NCBI GenBank assembly: GCA_043718225.1
Contig: JAYSWD010000138.1
Span: 1 to 11,646, forward strand
Length of the DNA: 11,646 nt
Direction of reading: 5' to 3'
From: Multiplicimicrobium sp043718225
Lineage (GTDB): Bacteria; Omnitrophota; Omnitrophia; Omnitrophales; Aquincolibacteriaceae
Shown: one piece after another, positions 6,914 to 11,646 of the stretch
How the letters are laid out: every line of letters begins with the position of its first letter
How positions within the stretch are numbered: the first letter of the stretch is position 1
Notes under the pieces: model-generated
Database searches by the model: none
Told to the model about the DNA's origin: nothing
What the model saw: the letters and a program-made list of their open reading frames with translations, nothing else
Made by a program: the position numbers and the translations under genes

Positions 6914-8283
6914 TGAAATACCGCATTGAAAAAGACTCTCTGGGAGAAAAGCCGGTTCCTGCTCAGGCCTATTACGGTTCTGAAACCGTGCGCGCGGTTG
7001 AGAACTTCCCTATTTCAGGGCTTCGCTTTCATGACGAGTTTATCCGCGCGCTTGTCATTATCAAAAAGGCATGCGCCCGCAGCAATCAAAAATTAAAACG
7101 CTTGGATAGAAAACGGGCAAAGGCGATCGTGCGCGCCTGCGATGAAATACTGGCCGGAAAACTCCGTGATCAATTCGTAACGGATGTTTTTCAATCGGGC
7201 GCCGGTGTTTCCGTGCATATGAATTTTAATGAAGTCATCGCAAACCGCGCGCTTGAAATTCTAGGGCGCAAAAAAGGCAGTTACGAATTCCTTCACCCTC
7301 ATGACCATGTTAATATGGGCCAATCCACCAACGATGTCATTCCCACCGCCATCCGCCTTGCCGCGCTTCAATTACTGCAGTCTTTTGAAATTTCTTCAAA
7401 AAAATTAGAGCTCTCTTTTAAAAAGAAATCAAAACAATTCCAGAAAGTCATTAAAGCGGGGCGCACTCATCTTCAGGACGCGGCGCCGATTACTTTGGGT
7501 CAGGAATTCAGCGGCTGGGCGAGACAACTTGAAAAAGGACGACTGCGTATTAACGCCTTATCACAAAATATTTTAGAATTGGGTATCGGCGGCTCCGCCG
7601 TCGGCACAGGCCTGAACACAACTCCCGCCTCCAGGCGAACAGTGATCGCTGATATCAAGTCTCAAACCGGATTCTCCGTGCGCAGCGCTAAAAATCTTTT
7701 TGAAGTCATGCAATCGGATGCGGATCTCGCGGCCGTTTCAGGCGGGCTGCGCGATTATGCTCTTTCGCTGATTCAAATTTCGAATGACTTACGACTACTC
7801 AGTTCCGGGCCGCGCACGGGCCTGGCCGAAATTCACCTTCCGGAGCGCCAGCCGGGATCATCCATCATGCCGGGCAAAGTCAACCCGGTGATGCCTGAGG
7901 TGACGGCTCAAGCGGCCTTTCAAGTCATCGGAAACGACACAGCGATCGCTTTTGCGGTAAGCTCGGGACAGCTTGAGCTCAATGTCATGCGGCCGGTGAT
8001 CGCGCATAACCTTTTGCAATCCATCGAAATTTTAAAAAATGTGACGAATGTTTTACGCATTCATTGCGTTGAGGGTATCGCCGCCGATACCGCACGCTGC
8101 AGATATTATGCCGAAAGCAGTTTCGGAATCGCGGCTTTATTGAATCCCCATATCGGCTACAGCAAAGCGGCCGAGTGCGTTAAAGAAGCTTTTAAAACCG
8201 GAAAAACTTTGCGTGAAGTTATACTTCAAAAAAAACTCTTAAGCCCCTCTCAATTGAAGTCCATTCTGACACCGAAAGCCTGA
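6913..8283 (+). CDS. aspA: Aspartate ammonia-lyase (aspartase/fumarase class II family)
   Basis: A 456-residue enzyme, the family's normal length. Aspartase converts L-aspartate to fumarate and ammonia reversibly in the cytoplasm, as a homotetramer. The start (YRIEKDSLGEKPVPAQAYYG, then AVENFPISG) resembles aspartases more than fumarase C. Family motifs are all present: QSTND at 137-141, GRTHLQD at 183-189, and the flexible catalytic loop GSSIMPGKVNP at 315-325, followed by PVMPEV, which favours aspartase (fumarases have PTQCEA). GQLELNVMRPVIAHN and LNPHIGY fit either. One oddity: the GAGTS position is GAGVS, so Val99 replaces the Thr that lines the substrate pocket in characterised aspartases. 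The ATG at 6913 is chosen from family alignment; it lacks a Shine-Dalgarno. The gene stands alone, divergent from the ATPase gene. Fumarase activity or a related amino-acid substrate cannot be excluded. Confidence 0.82.
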   Translation: MKYRIEKDSLGEKPVPAQAYYGSETVRAVENFPISGLRFHDEFIRALVIIKKACARSNQKLKRLDRKRAKAIVRACDEILAGKLRDQFVTDVFQSGAGVSVHMNFNEVIANRALEILGRKKGSYEFLHPHDHVNMGQSTNDVIPTAIRLAALQLLQSFEISSKKLELSFKKKSKQFQKVIKAGRTHLQDAAPITLGQEFSGWARQLEKGRLRINALSQNILELGIGGSAVGTGLNTTPASRRTVIADIKSQTGFSVRSAKNLFEVMQSDADLAAVSGGLRDYALSLIQISNDLRLLSSGPRTGLAEIHLPERQPGSSIMPGKVNPVMPEVTAQAAFQVIGNDTAIAFAVSSGQLELNVMRPVIAHNLLQSIEILKNVTNVLRIHCVEGIAADTARCRYYAESSFGIAALLNPHIGYSKAAECVKEAFKTGKTLREVILQKKLLSPSQLKSILTPKA

Positions 8284-8470
8284 TCCTTCTTCCCGCCAGC
8301 ATACACGGCAAAAGCGTCTGAAATTCTGTCAAAATTTACGCATTTCGGACAATTAGGCGAAAAACATGCCGTTCCTTAAGGAGAATTTACCATCCAATTG
8401 GCACGCATATTGAATCACTTACTAGTGAGCGAACCTTTTCAAAAAAAACAAGAAAATTAAAAGAAGGCTT
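8284..8470. other. Spacer between the aspartase gene and the first small ORF
   Basis: No gene is seen in these 187 bases. They include an interrupted palindrome at 8313-8340 (GCGT...ACGC outside, AAATT...AATTT inside), separate TGTC (8327-8330) and GACA (8348-8351) half-sites, an orphan AAGGAG with no start codon after it, a sigma-54-like site (8399-8415) and a small inverted repeat (8415-8428). No terminator for the aspartase gene is apparent. Confidence 0.5.
8399..8415 (+). promoter_or_regulatory. Possible sigma-54 (-24/-12) promoter for the first small ORF
   Basis: TGGCAC at 8399-8404 matches the -24 element perfectly, and ten bases after its GG lies GA (8412-8413), giving TTGA where the -12 element should be TTGC. 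Transcription would start near 8425, about 46 bases before the small ORF. Just after it is TCACT-N4-AGTGA (8415-8428). The imperfect -12 keeps confidence low. Confidence 0.33.
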
Positions 8471-8635
8471 ATGAAAAATTTATTTATATTTTTTCTCATT
8501 GCCGGAGTTATGGTGTGTGCCGGCGGCCGCATTAGTTTCGCGGATGACAATACGGAACCTTTATCGCCTTCGGCTGCTAATCCGGGACACAATCCGGAAC
8601 AGATGGTTGCGCCGTATCCTCATCATCATAAGTAA
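8471..8635 (+). CDS. Small secreted peptide, unknown function
   Basis: A 54-codon ORF with an AGAAGG Shine-Dalgarno four bases before the ATG. The product starts MKNLFIFFLIAGVMVCAGG and has a clear export signal: two residues and a Lys, a long hydrophobic core, and a likely cleavage site SFA|DD near residue 24. The Cys at 16 is inside the core and not in a lipobox. The mature peptide would be about 30 residues, acidic at the start (DDNTEP), rich in Pro, Asn and Ser, and ending APYPHHHK. The three terminal His could bind metal, but that is a guess. I do not recognise the family. It lies between the aspartase gene and a second small ORF, with a sigma-54-like sequence upstream. Signal peptide plus ribosome site make it a believable gene despite its size. 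Confidence 0.55.
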   Translation: MKNLFIFFLIAGVMVCAGGRISFADDNTEPLSPSAANPGHNPEQMVAPYPHHHK

Positions 8636-8811
8636 CAAAGGAAAAGCTGCTGTTAATCCAAAACGGCCGCTTTACCTCGCAAGGCGGCATAAATATACTG
8701 ACATACTTGAAAATCAAAAACTCTCCGTGAAAATCGTTAAATTTTTGTCCTGCCCGATTCAACTTTCGAAACTTGCCTTGAGAACGCTTTATGTCCGATT
8801 TTTAAGAAAAC

Positions 8812-8831
8812 TTGTCACAAACGTCTGACAA
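8812..8831. promoter_or_regulatory. Inverted repeat TTGTCA-N8-TGACAA, candidate operator
   Basis: Perfect half-sites TTGTCA (8812-8817) and TGACAA (8826-8831) lie about 50 bases upstream of the -24 element of the sigma-54 promoter at 8869. Centre is about 70 bases before the predicted start site, close to where an enhancer-binding activator could sit. A similar pair recurs at 9115-9135. Confidence 0.35.
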
Positions 8832-8868
8832 ACCCCATAAATTTCCGCTTTTTTCGCCTTAGAAATAC

Positions 8869-8885
8869 TGGCATGGAGATTGCTT
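8869..8885 (+). promoter_or_regulatory. Sigma-54 (RpoN) -24/-12 promoter for the second small ORF
   Basis: TGGCATGGAGATTGCTT contains the invariant GG (8870-8871) and GC (8882-8883) separated by exactly ten bases, with TGGCA and TTGCT contexts close to the TGGCACG-N4-TTGCW consensus. Transcription would start near 8894-8895, about 30 bases before the ATG at 8925. A TATAAT (8889-8894) also occurs here, so sigma-70 use is an alternative, but no good -35 precedes it. Confidence 0.6.
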
Positions 8886-8924
8886 TACTATAATCAATAA
8901 TGGTTCAACCTGAGGGCATAAAGT

Positions 8925-9089
8925 ATGAAACTAAAAAATCAAGCTCCTGATCAAAATGATATGAATCTCGACTCGCATCAAATTGATTTAACCTTTATCG
9001 CCCATGACGCCTACAAAAAAGATACCACTGATTATCTCGAAGCGTGGCAGCTTTCAAACCGCAGACAAATACTCGAATTGAATAATTAG
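8925..9089 (+). CDS. Small cytoplasmic protein, unknown function, behind a sigma-54 promoter
   Basis: A 54-codon ORF with a GAGGG ribosome site about eight bases before the ATG. The product (MKLKNQAPDQNDMNLDSHQI...) is polar, acidic in its first half, with no signal peptide or membrane segment. The second half (IDLTFIAHDAYKKDTTDYLE, then AWQLSNRRQILELNN) could form one or two amphipathic helices. I do not recognise a family. Its support comes from the ribosome site, the well-formed sigma-54 promoter 40 bases upstream, and the lack of anything else for that promoter to serve before the receiver gene at 9234. It could be a small regulator or partner of the downstream receiver protein; that is speculation. 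Confidence 0.5.
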   Translation: MKLKNQAPDQNDMNLDSHQIDLTFIAHDAYKKDTTDYLEAWQLSNRRQILELNN

Positions 9090-9113
9090 TAATTCATAAA
9101 TAGCAAAAAAAAA

Positions 9114-9136
9114 TTTGTCGGGAAAAACCTGACAAA
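9114..9136. promoter_or_regulatory. Hairpin with TTGTC/TGACAA half-sites between the small ORF and the receiver gene
   Basis: TTTGTCGGG (9114-9122), a five-A loop, and CCTGACAAA (9128-9136) pair with one mismatch of nine. On the plus strand it is flanked by A-runs and not T-runs, so it is not a plus-strand terminator; read on the minus strand the hairpin is followed by about nine Ts and looks like an intrinsic terminator, though no minus-strand gene feeds it. It may instead be an operator, given its likeness to 8812-8831. Confidence 0.45.
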
Positions 9137-9233
9137 AAAGATCATCCTTTAAATTCATTTTTCTTTATCTGCTCTGCTTGTTAATTTAGAATACGCCTCC
9201 ACTCAAATAAACAATCTTTCTACAAAGGAATTC

Positions 9234-9656
9234 ATGACTACTGCGTGCTTAGCTTTAGTTGTCGTGGATGATGACCCCCATTTTCAGTTTTTTCTCAAGC
9301 ATGGGCTTACCCGCTGCGGCATTTCACATGAAGCGGTCACGTTAAAAAATGGCGCGCAACTGATTGAAATGCTCCTAGGTCCGGATGCCGACTCCATTGA
9401 CTGCATACTTCTTGATATGAATATGCCGGTAAAAAATGGCATGGACATACTGAACGAAATTCAAAAGAAAAAACTTGCCCGGGGAATTCCCATTATTATG
9501 ATATCGCAGGCAACCGATCCCGCTAACATTCCTCAAATTCTTAAGTCGGGTGCGGTCAAATATATGGAAAAGCCTTCGGGACTGGATGAGTTTGCGGTTT
9601 TTGCGGAAAAGATTACGGCTTTGGTTTCTGATAATTCTAAATTGACTCATTCCTGA
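9234..9656 (+). CDS. Stand-alone response-regulator receiver (CheY-like) protein
   Basis: A 140-residue single REC domain with no output domain. The acidic pocket is VVDDDP (Asp12/Asp13), the phosphoacceptor is Asp61 in LLDMNMPVKNG, the switch Ser is Ser91 in IIMISQ, the aromatic switch is Tyr110 and the conserved Lys is Lys113 in KYMEKP. All are in place, so it should accept phosphate from a histidine kinase. The start at 9234 has AAGGA about five bases before it. No kinase is encoded nearby. It is followed by a strong terminator and preceded by a 144-base gap holding a hairpin and only weak promoter matches (TAGAAT at 9187-9192). Such proteins act by binding partners, in motility, phosphorelay or stress signalling; which applies here is unknown. 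Confidence 0.88.
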   Translation: MTTACLALVVVDDDPHFQFFLKHGLTRCGISHEAVTLKNGAQLIEMLLGPDADSIDCILLDMNMPVKNGMDILNEIQKKKLARGIPIIMISQATDPANIPQILKSGAVKYMEKPSGLDEFAVFAEKITALVSDNSKLTHS

Positions 9657-9671
9657 ATTTTATCTATCAAT

Positions 9672-9706
9672 AAAAAAACCGGATGTCTAAGACATCCGGT
9701 TTTTTT
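9672..9706. terminator. Bidirectional intrinsic terminator
   Basis: A perfect stem ACCGGATGTC (9678-9687) / GACATCCGGT (9691-9700) with a TAA loop, flanked by seven As on the left and seven Ts on the right, so it works for both strands. It ends the receiver gene (stop at 9656) and the convergent stress operon (stop at 9723). Confidence 0.92.
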
Positions 9707-9722
9707 ATTTACCTGCACATAT

Positions 9723-10256
9723 TTATCTGTCTTGTGACACGACCTCTTTGCTCACGGCAATGTGCTCCGCTTCGCAATCTTTTAAAATTTGACGCGCACG
9801 ATCTTTCTCTTCGTTATCATCCACATGAACAGAAATCAAAACATGGCCGGTTTTGATTTTGTTCGCATACTGCTTGGCTTCATACTCCGGAATGCCCATA
9901 CCAACCAATGCGCCTGTGAGACCTCCCACAGTTGCACCTACGGCTGCCCCGCTAAGCATGGCCATAATCGGACCGGCAGCTATAAAAGGCCCCACTCCTG
10001 GAATTGCCAGAGTCCCGATCCCGGCCAAAAGCCCCAACGCGCCAAATAAGATACCGCCTGTTCCCGCGCCAGCCGCGGCTCCTTCTCCGGCTTTGGTATG
10101 TTTTTCCATGCCTAAGACACCGCGGCCTTCACTGTCCGGCAATAAAACTGAAATGTCACTATGGGAAAATCCCGCCTGACTCAATCTCTCGACGATATTT
10201 CCCGCATCCGCCTGAGTTTTTGTTAAACCAATCACACAATTGTTATTTTTTGACAT
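9723..10256 (-). CDS. Glycine-zipper protein of the general stress protein 17M-like type
   Basis: A 177-residue protein. Residues 6-45 (VIGLTKTQADAGNIVERLSQAGFSHSDISVLLPD) form an alpha/beta module like that of general stress protein 17M; residues 58-120 are a Gly/Ala-rich hydrophobic stretch with GAGTGG, GALGLLAGIG, IPGVGPFIAAGPIMA and GAAVGATVGGLTGALVG, probably a membrane-inserting glycine-zipper pair; then GIPEYEAKQYANKIKTGHVLIS and a C-terminal alpha/beta repeat (to 177). This arrangement is widespread in bacteria as an uncharacterised stress-associated family. AAGGGGG lies eight bases before the ATG at 10256. It is nine bases downstream of the BON gene, so both form one operon ending at the 9672-9706 terminator. 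Molecular function is not known. Confidence 0.8.
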   Translation of the reverse strand: MSKNNNCVIGLTKTQADAGNIVERLSQAGFSHSDISVLLPDSEGRGVLGMEKHTKAGEGAAAGAGTGGILFGALGLLAGIGTLAIPGVGPFIAAGPIMAMLSGAAVGATVGGLTGALVGMGIPEYEAKQYANKIKTGHVLISVHVDDNEEKDRARQILKDCEAEHIAVSKEVVSQDR

Positions 10257-10265
10257 AAATCCCCC

Positions 10266-10652
10266 TTAAGAATTTGTTTTGACTTCAAGTTGGTTATTGA
10301 CCTTGCCCACTCCCGCGACTTCAAGCGCAATCTGTTCGACCGCTGCTTTTTCAGCTTCTGAGTTAACCGGCCCGCGCAAAGTCGTCTCCCGCGTAATGGT
10401 AATGACCTTGATGTTCTTTGCATTCACCGACAACGTATTGTCTTGCATAAGCATTTTCCGAATGCCTTGCGTAATTGCTATATCGTTACTGTCGTTCGAT
10501 TGATCCATGGGCGTCAATGTTGCGGCATTACGATCACGGACATTCATCCCTGTATTATCCGCATTGACTGTTGCATTTTCAGCAATAGCGGAACTTCCAA
10601 AAAATATTGCAGCGAATAAAAACCCCCCATAAAAGGCAATTTGTTTATTCAT
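10266..10652 (-). CDS. Secreted BON-domain protein (OsmY-like, single BON)
   Basis: A 128-residue protein with a Sec signal peptide (cleavage near SAIA|EN, residue 24), a short linker with the family pattern ADNTGMNVRDRN, and one BON domain at about 56-125: DIAITQGIRKMLMQDNTLSVNAKNIKVITI, TTLRGPVNSEAEKAAVEQIA, VAGVGKVNNQLEV. BON proteins are periplasmic and are thought to bind phospholipid surfaces; OsmY itself has two BON domains and about 200 residues, so this is a short one-domain form. The start is fixed by a strong AAGGAGG six bases upstream of the ATG. It is first in a two-gene operon with the glycine-zipper protein, a pairing consistent with an envelope stress response. Confidence 0.85.
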   Translation of the reverse strand: MNKQIAFYGGFLFAAIFFGSSAIAENATVNADNTGMNVRDRNAATLTPMDQSNDSNDIAITQGIRKMLMQDNTLSVNAKNIKVITITRETTLRGPVNSEAEKAAVEQIALEVAGVGKVNNQLEVKTNS

Positions 10653-10680
10653 GATTCCTCCTTGATGTTAATTCAAAGAG

Positions 10681-10697
10681 ATACAAACTCCATACCA
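10681..10697 (-). promoter_or_regulatory. Possible sigma-54-like promoter of the BON operon
   Basis: Read on the minus strand, TGGTATGGAGTTTGTAT has GG (10696-10695) and GT (10684-10683) ten bases apart. It matches the sigma-54 site at 8869-8885 at 13 of 17 positions but has GT in place of GC at -12. A start near 10672 would give a 20-base leader carrying the AAGGAGG. A sigma-70-type TATACT (10711-10706) with no good -35 is the alternative. Confidence 0.3.
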
Positions 10698-10913
10698 AAC
10701 TTATAAGTATAGATGGTTAATAGACTTAGAAAAAAATTGGCTTTTAGAGCAAAACAAAATGTCTTAAGGAACTGACACTGTTTAGCCTGAATAGGACATT
10801 TGCTGGTGTATAGCACTTTCTGCGCCGAAGGCGAATTGGTCCTCATCAAGGTAGCAAAAAATAAATGGCTGGAGCAATTATGGTTGTGACTTGGCGGAGA
10901 GAAAAAAATTCAA
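10698..10913. other. Non-coding spacer upstream of the BON operon
   Basis: No ORF here is convincing. It has a small CGCC-GAA-GGCG hairpin near 10831-10841 and a stretch (about 10853-10874, GCAAAAAATAAATGGCTGG) that resembles part of the repeat units that follow, possibly a decayed extra copy. Confidence 0.4.
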
Positions 10914-11066
10914 TTGGGAAAGCCCAGAGCAGAAATATATGGCAGGATTCGGCGACCTTCGTTCACGCGCGCTAGTGGTTGCCTACCCGGTTCCTGGAAT
11001 TATTTGGCGGATGCAGCGGTTGGAAAAAGCCCAACGCAGAAATATGGCAGGATTTGGCACCTTTCG
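10914..11066. repeat. Two imperfect direct repeats resembling the tRNA-Pro 3' flank
   Basis: Copy A (10914-10963) and copy B (11020-11066) share TTGG(g/a)AAA-AGCCCA, then GCAGAAATA, then TGGCAGGATT and GGC-ACCTT. The same order occurs at 11234-11290 (copy C): TTGGGCAAAGCCCAGAGCA, AAAATA, and then the T-arm of tRNA-Pro (GCAGGATTTGAACCT). A and B lack the tRNA acceptor stem. Each copy starts with a short TTGGG/CCCA hairpin. After A and B there are also loosely similar GGTTGCCT...CCTGG stretches (10978-10996, 11100-11121). Confidence 0.55.
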
Positions 11067-11083
11067 TTTACTCTCCGCTTGTC

Positions 11084-11112
11084 GCGGGAGTTCTCTTCAG
11101 GTTGCCTCCCGC
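11084..11112. repeat. Small inverted repeat
   Basis: GCGGGAG (11084-11090) and CTCCCGC (11106-11112) pair perfectly around a 15-base loop, inside the repeat region next to copy B. No T-run follows on either strand, so it is not an intrinsic terminator. Confidence 0.5.
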
Positions 11113-11134
11113 CAACCCTGGACTTCACTTCAGT

Positions 11135-11159
11135 AAAATCTGACATTAAGTCAGATTTT
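11135..11159 (-). terminator. Hairpin, possible terminator of the tRNA-Pro transcript
   Basis: A perfect ten-base stem AAAATCTGAC / GTCAGATTTT around a five-base loop. On either strand the stem ends in four Ts, making a weak intrinsic terminator. It is about 110 bases downstream of the minus-strand tRNA and is the first clear terminator-like hairpin after it. It could equally be a palindromic repeat. Confidence 0.4.
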
Positions 11160-11176
11160 CCTTCCGGCTGGCTCCC

Positions 11177-11195
11177 TTCAAATCCTGCCCCGATT
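11177..11195 (+). repeat. Inverted copy of the 3' end of tRNA-Pro
   Basis: TTCAAATCCTGCCCCGATT here is the tRNA-Pro 3' sequence (T-loop half, T-stem, acceptor, two flank bases; minus strand of 11264-11285) in the opposite orientation, lacking only three bases (TAC). It cannot fold as a tRNA alone. It forms an inverted repeat with the true tRNA end about 70 bases away. Confidence 0.65.
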
Positions 11196-11265
11196 TTTAA
11201 AAGCAATAAAATCATAGGGATGGGAAAATGCGGTTGGGCAAAGCCCAGAGCAAAAATAAATAGAA

Positions 11266-11339
11266 TCGGGGTAGCAGGATTTGAACCTGCGGCCTCTGCG
11301 TCCCGAACGCAGCGCGATACCAAGCTTCGCTATACCCCG
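11266..11339 (-). tRNA. tRNA-Pro (anticodon CGG)
   Basis: Read on the minus strand the 74 bases fold as a standard cloverleaf: acceptor CGGGGTA/TACCCCG with discriminator A73, D-arm GCGA/TCGC with GG in the loop, anticodon arm CTGCG/CGCAG with loop TTCGGGA (anticodon CGG, reading CCG), and T-arm GCAGG/CCTGC with loop TTCAAAT. CCA is not encoded (TTC follows), so it must be added by the CCA enzyme. It lies 27 bases after the glutamate-cysteine ligase-like gene on the same strand. Confidence 0.95.
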
Positions 11340-11365
11340 ATTATGTGAGCGGTCAAAGAGCGCGT

Positions 11366-11394
11366 ATTATATATGAAGGTGTTCCAAGATCCAA
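11366..11394 (-). promoter_or_regulatory. Possible sigma-70 promoter of tRNA-Pro
   Basis: On the minus strand TTGGAT (11394-11389) and a perfect TATAAT (11371-11366) are separated by 17 bases, inside the last codons of the upstream gene. A start near 11359 would give a 20-base tRNA leader. The -35 matches the consensus only partly. Confidence 0.4.
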
Positions 11395-11646
11395 AAGCGA
11401 TTTTGAATTGATCGACGCTTTGAAAGGTCAAGAATTAAATCCGACGGCGTTCGGCCTTTTTTAAGATTATCGATAAAAGGCTTGAGAAACACGCCTTCAT
11501 TTCTTTCTTCAAACGCGGTGGTCTGTTCGGCTAATCCCTCGTAAGCCAACCCTATCAAATCTCGCGACCAAGCAAGGAGCGGTCGACCCGCCAAGTTTGT
11601 TTTCAGCCCCAAACGTGGCAAGCCAGCATAAGCCGATTGAAGATCT
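11367..11646 (-). CDS. gshA: Glutamate-cysteine ligase-like protein (plant/EgtA-type GCS2 family), C-terminal part only
   Basis: The frame is open from the window edge to a TAA at 11367, giving about 92 residues. An internal TTG at 11621 could be mistaken for a start, but the family similarity continues before it (DLQSAYAGLPRLGLKTNLAG). The pattern GLKTNLAGRPLLAWSRDLIG, then LAYEGL, NEGVFLKPFIDNLKKGRTPSDLILDL matches the end of plant-type glutamate-cysteine ligases (GL+...GR....AR..L.LA.EGL, ..E..FL.P......GRTPAE..L). The enzyme makes gamma-glutamylcysteine, the first step of glutathione synthesis. The catalytic N-terminal part is outside the window. The short basic tail replaces the usual acidic/aromatic one. 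EgtA-like proteins of the same family are an alternative. Confidence 0.7.
   Translation of the reverse strand, partial: DLQSAYAGLPRLGLKTNLAGRPLLAWSRDLIGLAYEGLAEQTTAFEERNEGVFLKPFIDNLKKGRTPSDLILDLSKRRSIQNRFWILEHLHI

Noticed and set aside
6801..6926. Longer ATPase start at 6926, or a non-ATG start after the AGGAGG at about 6892-6897 on the minus strand
   Set aside because: The family begins MYESFFGL and that ATG has its own AGAGG; the extension overlaps the divergent gene and its promoter, and no ATG/GTG/TTG follows the AGGAGG at proper spacing.
8499..8828. A 109-codon plus-strand ORF overlapping the first small ORF
   Set aside because: No ribosome site, highly basic random-looking product, and it overlaps the better supported 54-residue exported peptide and an apparent regulatory region.
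10914..11290. A CRISPR array
   Set aside because: Only three imperfect copies with unequal spacing and tRNA-derived sequence; no regular repeat-spacer pattern and no cas genes.
11000..11323. A 107-codon minus-strand ORF across the tRNA and repeats
   Set aside because: It reads through the tRNA-Pro gene (AAGSNPATP is the usual translated tRNA artefact) and the hairpins.
10891..11348. Plus-strand ORFs of 81 and 144 codons in the repeat region
   Set aside because: Their product is the translated repeat units and antisense tRNA; no ribosome site and no family likeness.

Overview
The window looks like a chromosomal segment of a Gram-negative (diderm) bacterium. The minus-strand end carries an LptE-like LPS-assembly lipoprotein, a BamD-like TPR protein with a signal peptide, and an ExeA/GspB pair of envelope-machinery type. 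The gene styles (a BamD-like TPR protein followed by lptE, coiled-coil proteins, a BON protein next to a glycine-zipper stress protein) remind me of Candidatus Omnitrophota or another PVC-related lineage, but that placement is an inference I cannot test here.

Layout. Positions 1-6800 are all minus strand and read right to left: exeA-type AAA+ ATPase (6800-5991), a GspB-like membrane protein overlapping it by an ATGA junction (5994-5419), comEC (5346-3865) with its C-terminal domain displaced into another frame (to 3392), a 967-residue TPR/coiled-coil periplasmic protein (3338-435), and the N-terminal 141 residues of an LptE-like lipoprotein running off the window edge (423-1). The theme is cell envelope and macromolecule transport. 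A short divergent spacer (6801-6912) separates this cluster from a plus-strand aspartase/fumarase-family gene (6913-8283).

Positions 8284-9710 hold three small plus-strand genes: two unrecognised 54-residue ORFs (8471-8635 and 8925-9089) and a stand-alone CheY-like receiver protein (9234-9656). A convincing sigma-54 (-24/-12) promoter lies before the second small ORF and a weaker one before the first. Similar TTGTC/TGACAA inverted repeats lie upstream of the second small ORF and of the receiver gene. A strong bidirectional terminator (9672-9706) closes this section.

Convergent to it, on the minus strand, is a two-gene stress-type operon: a secreted BON-domain protein (10652-10266) and a glycine-zipper protein of the general-stress-protein-17M-like type (10256-9723). 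A sigma-54-like sequence may also precede this operon. Positions 10653-11265 hold no credible gene. They contain imperfect repeats that resemble the 3' end and downstream flank of the adjacent tRNA-Pro, including one inverted copy, plus hairpins. The right edge holds tRNA-Pro(CGG) (11339-11266) and the C-terminus of a glutamate-cysteine ligase-like protein (11646-11367), both minus strand.

The points most worth a second look are the ComEC C-terminal domain, which is frameshifted and has lost every residue of the metallo-beta-lactamase motif; the possible sigma-54 regulon built around small unannotated proteins; and the tRNA-Pro-derived repeats.
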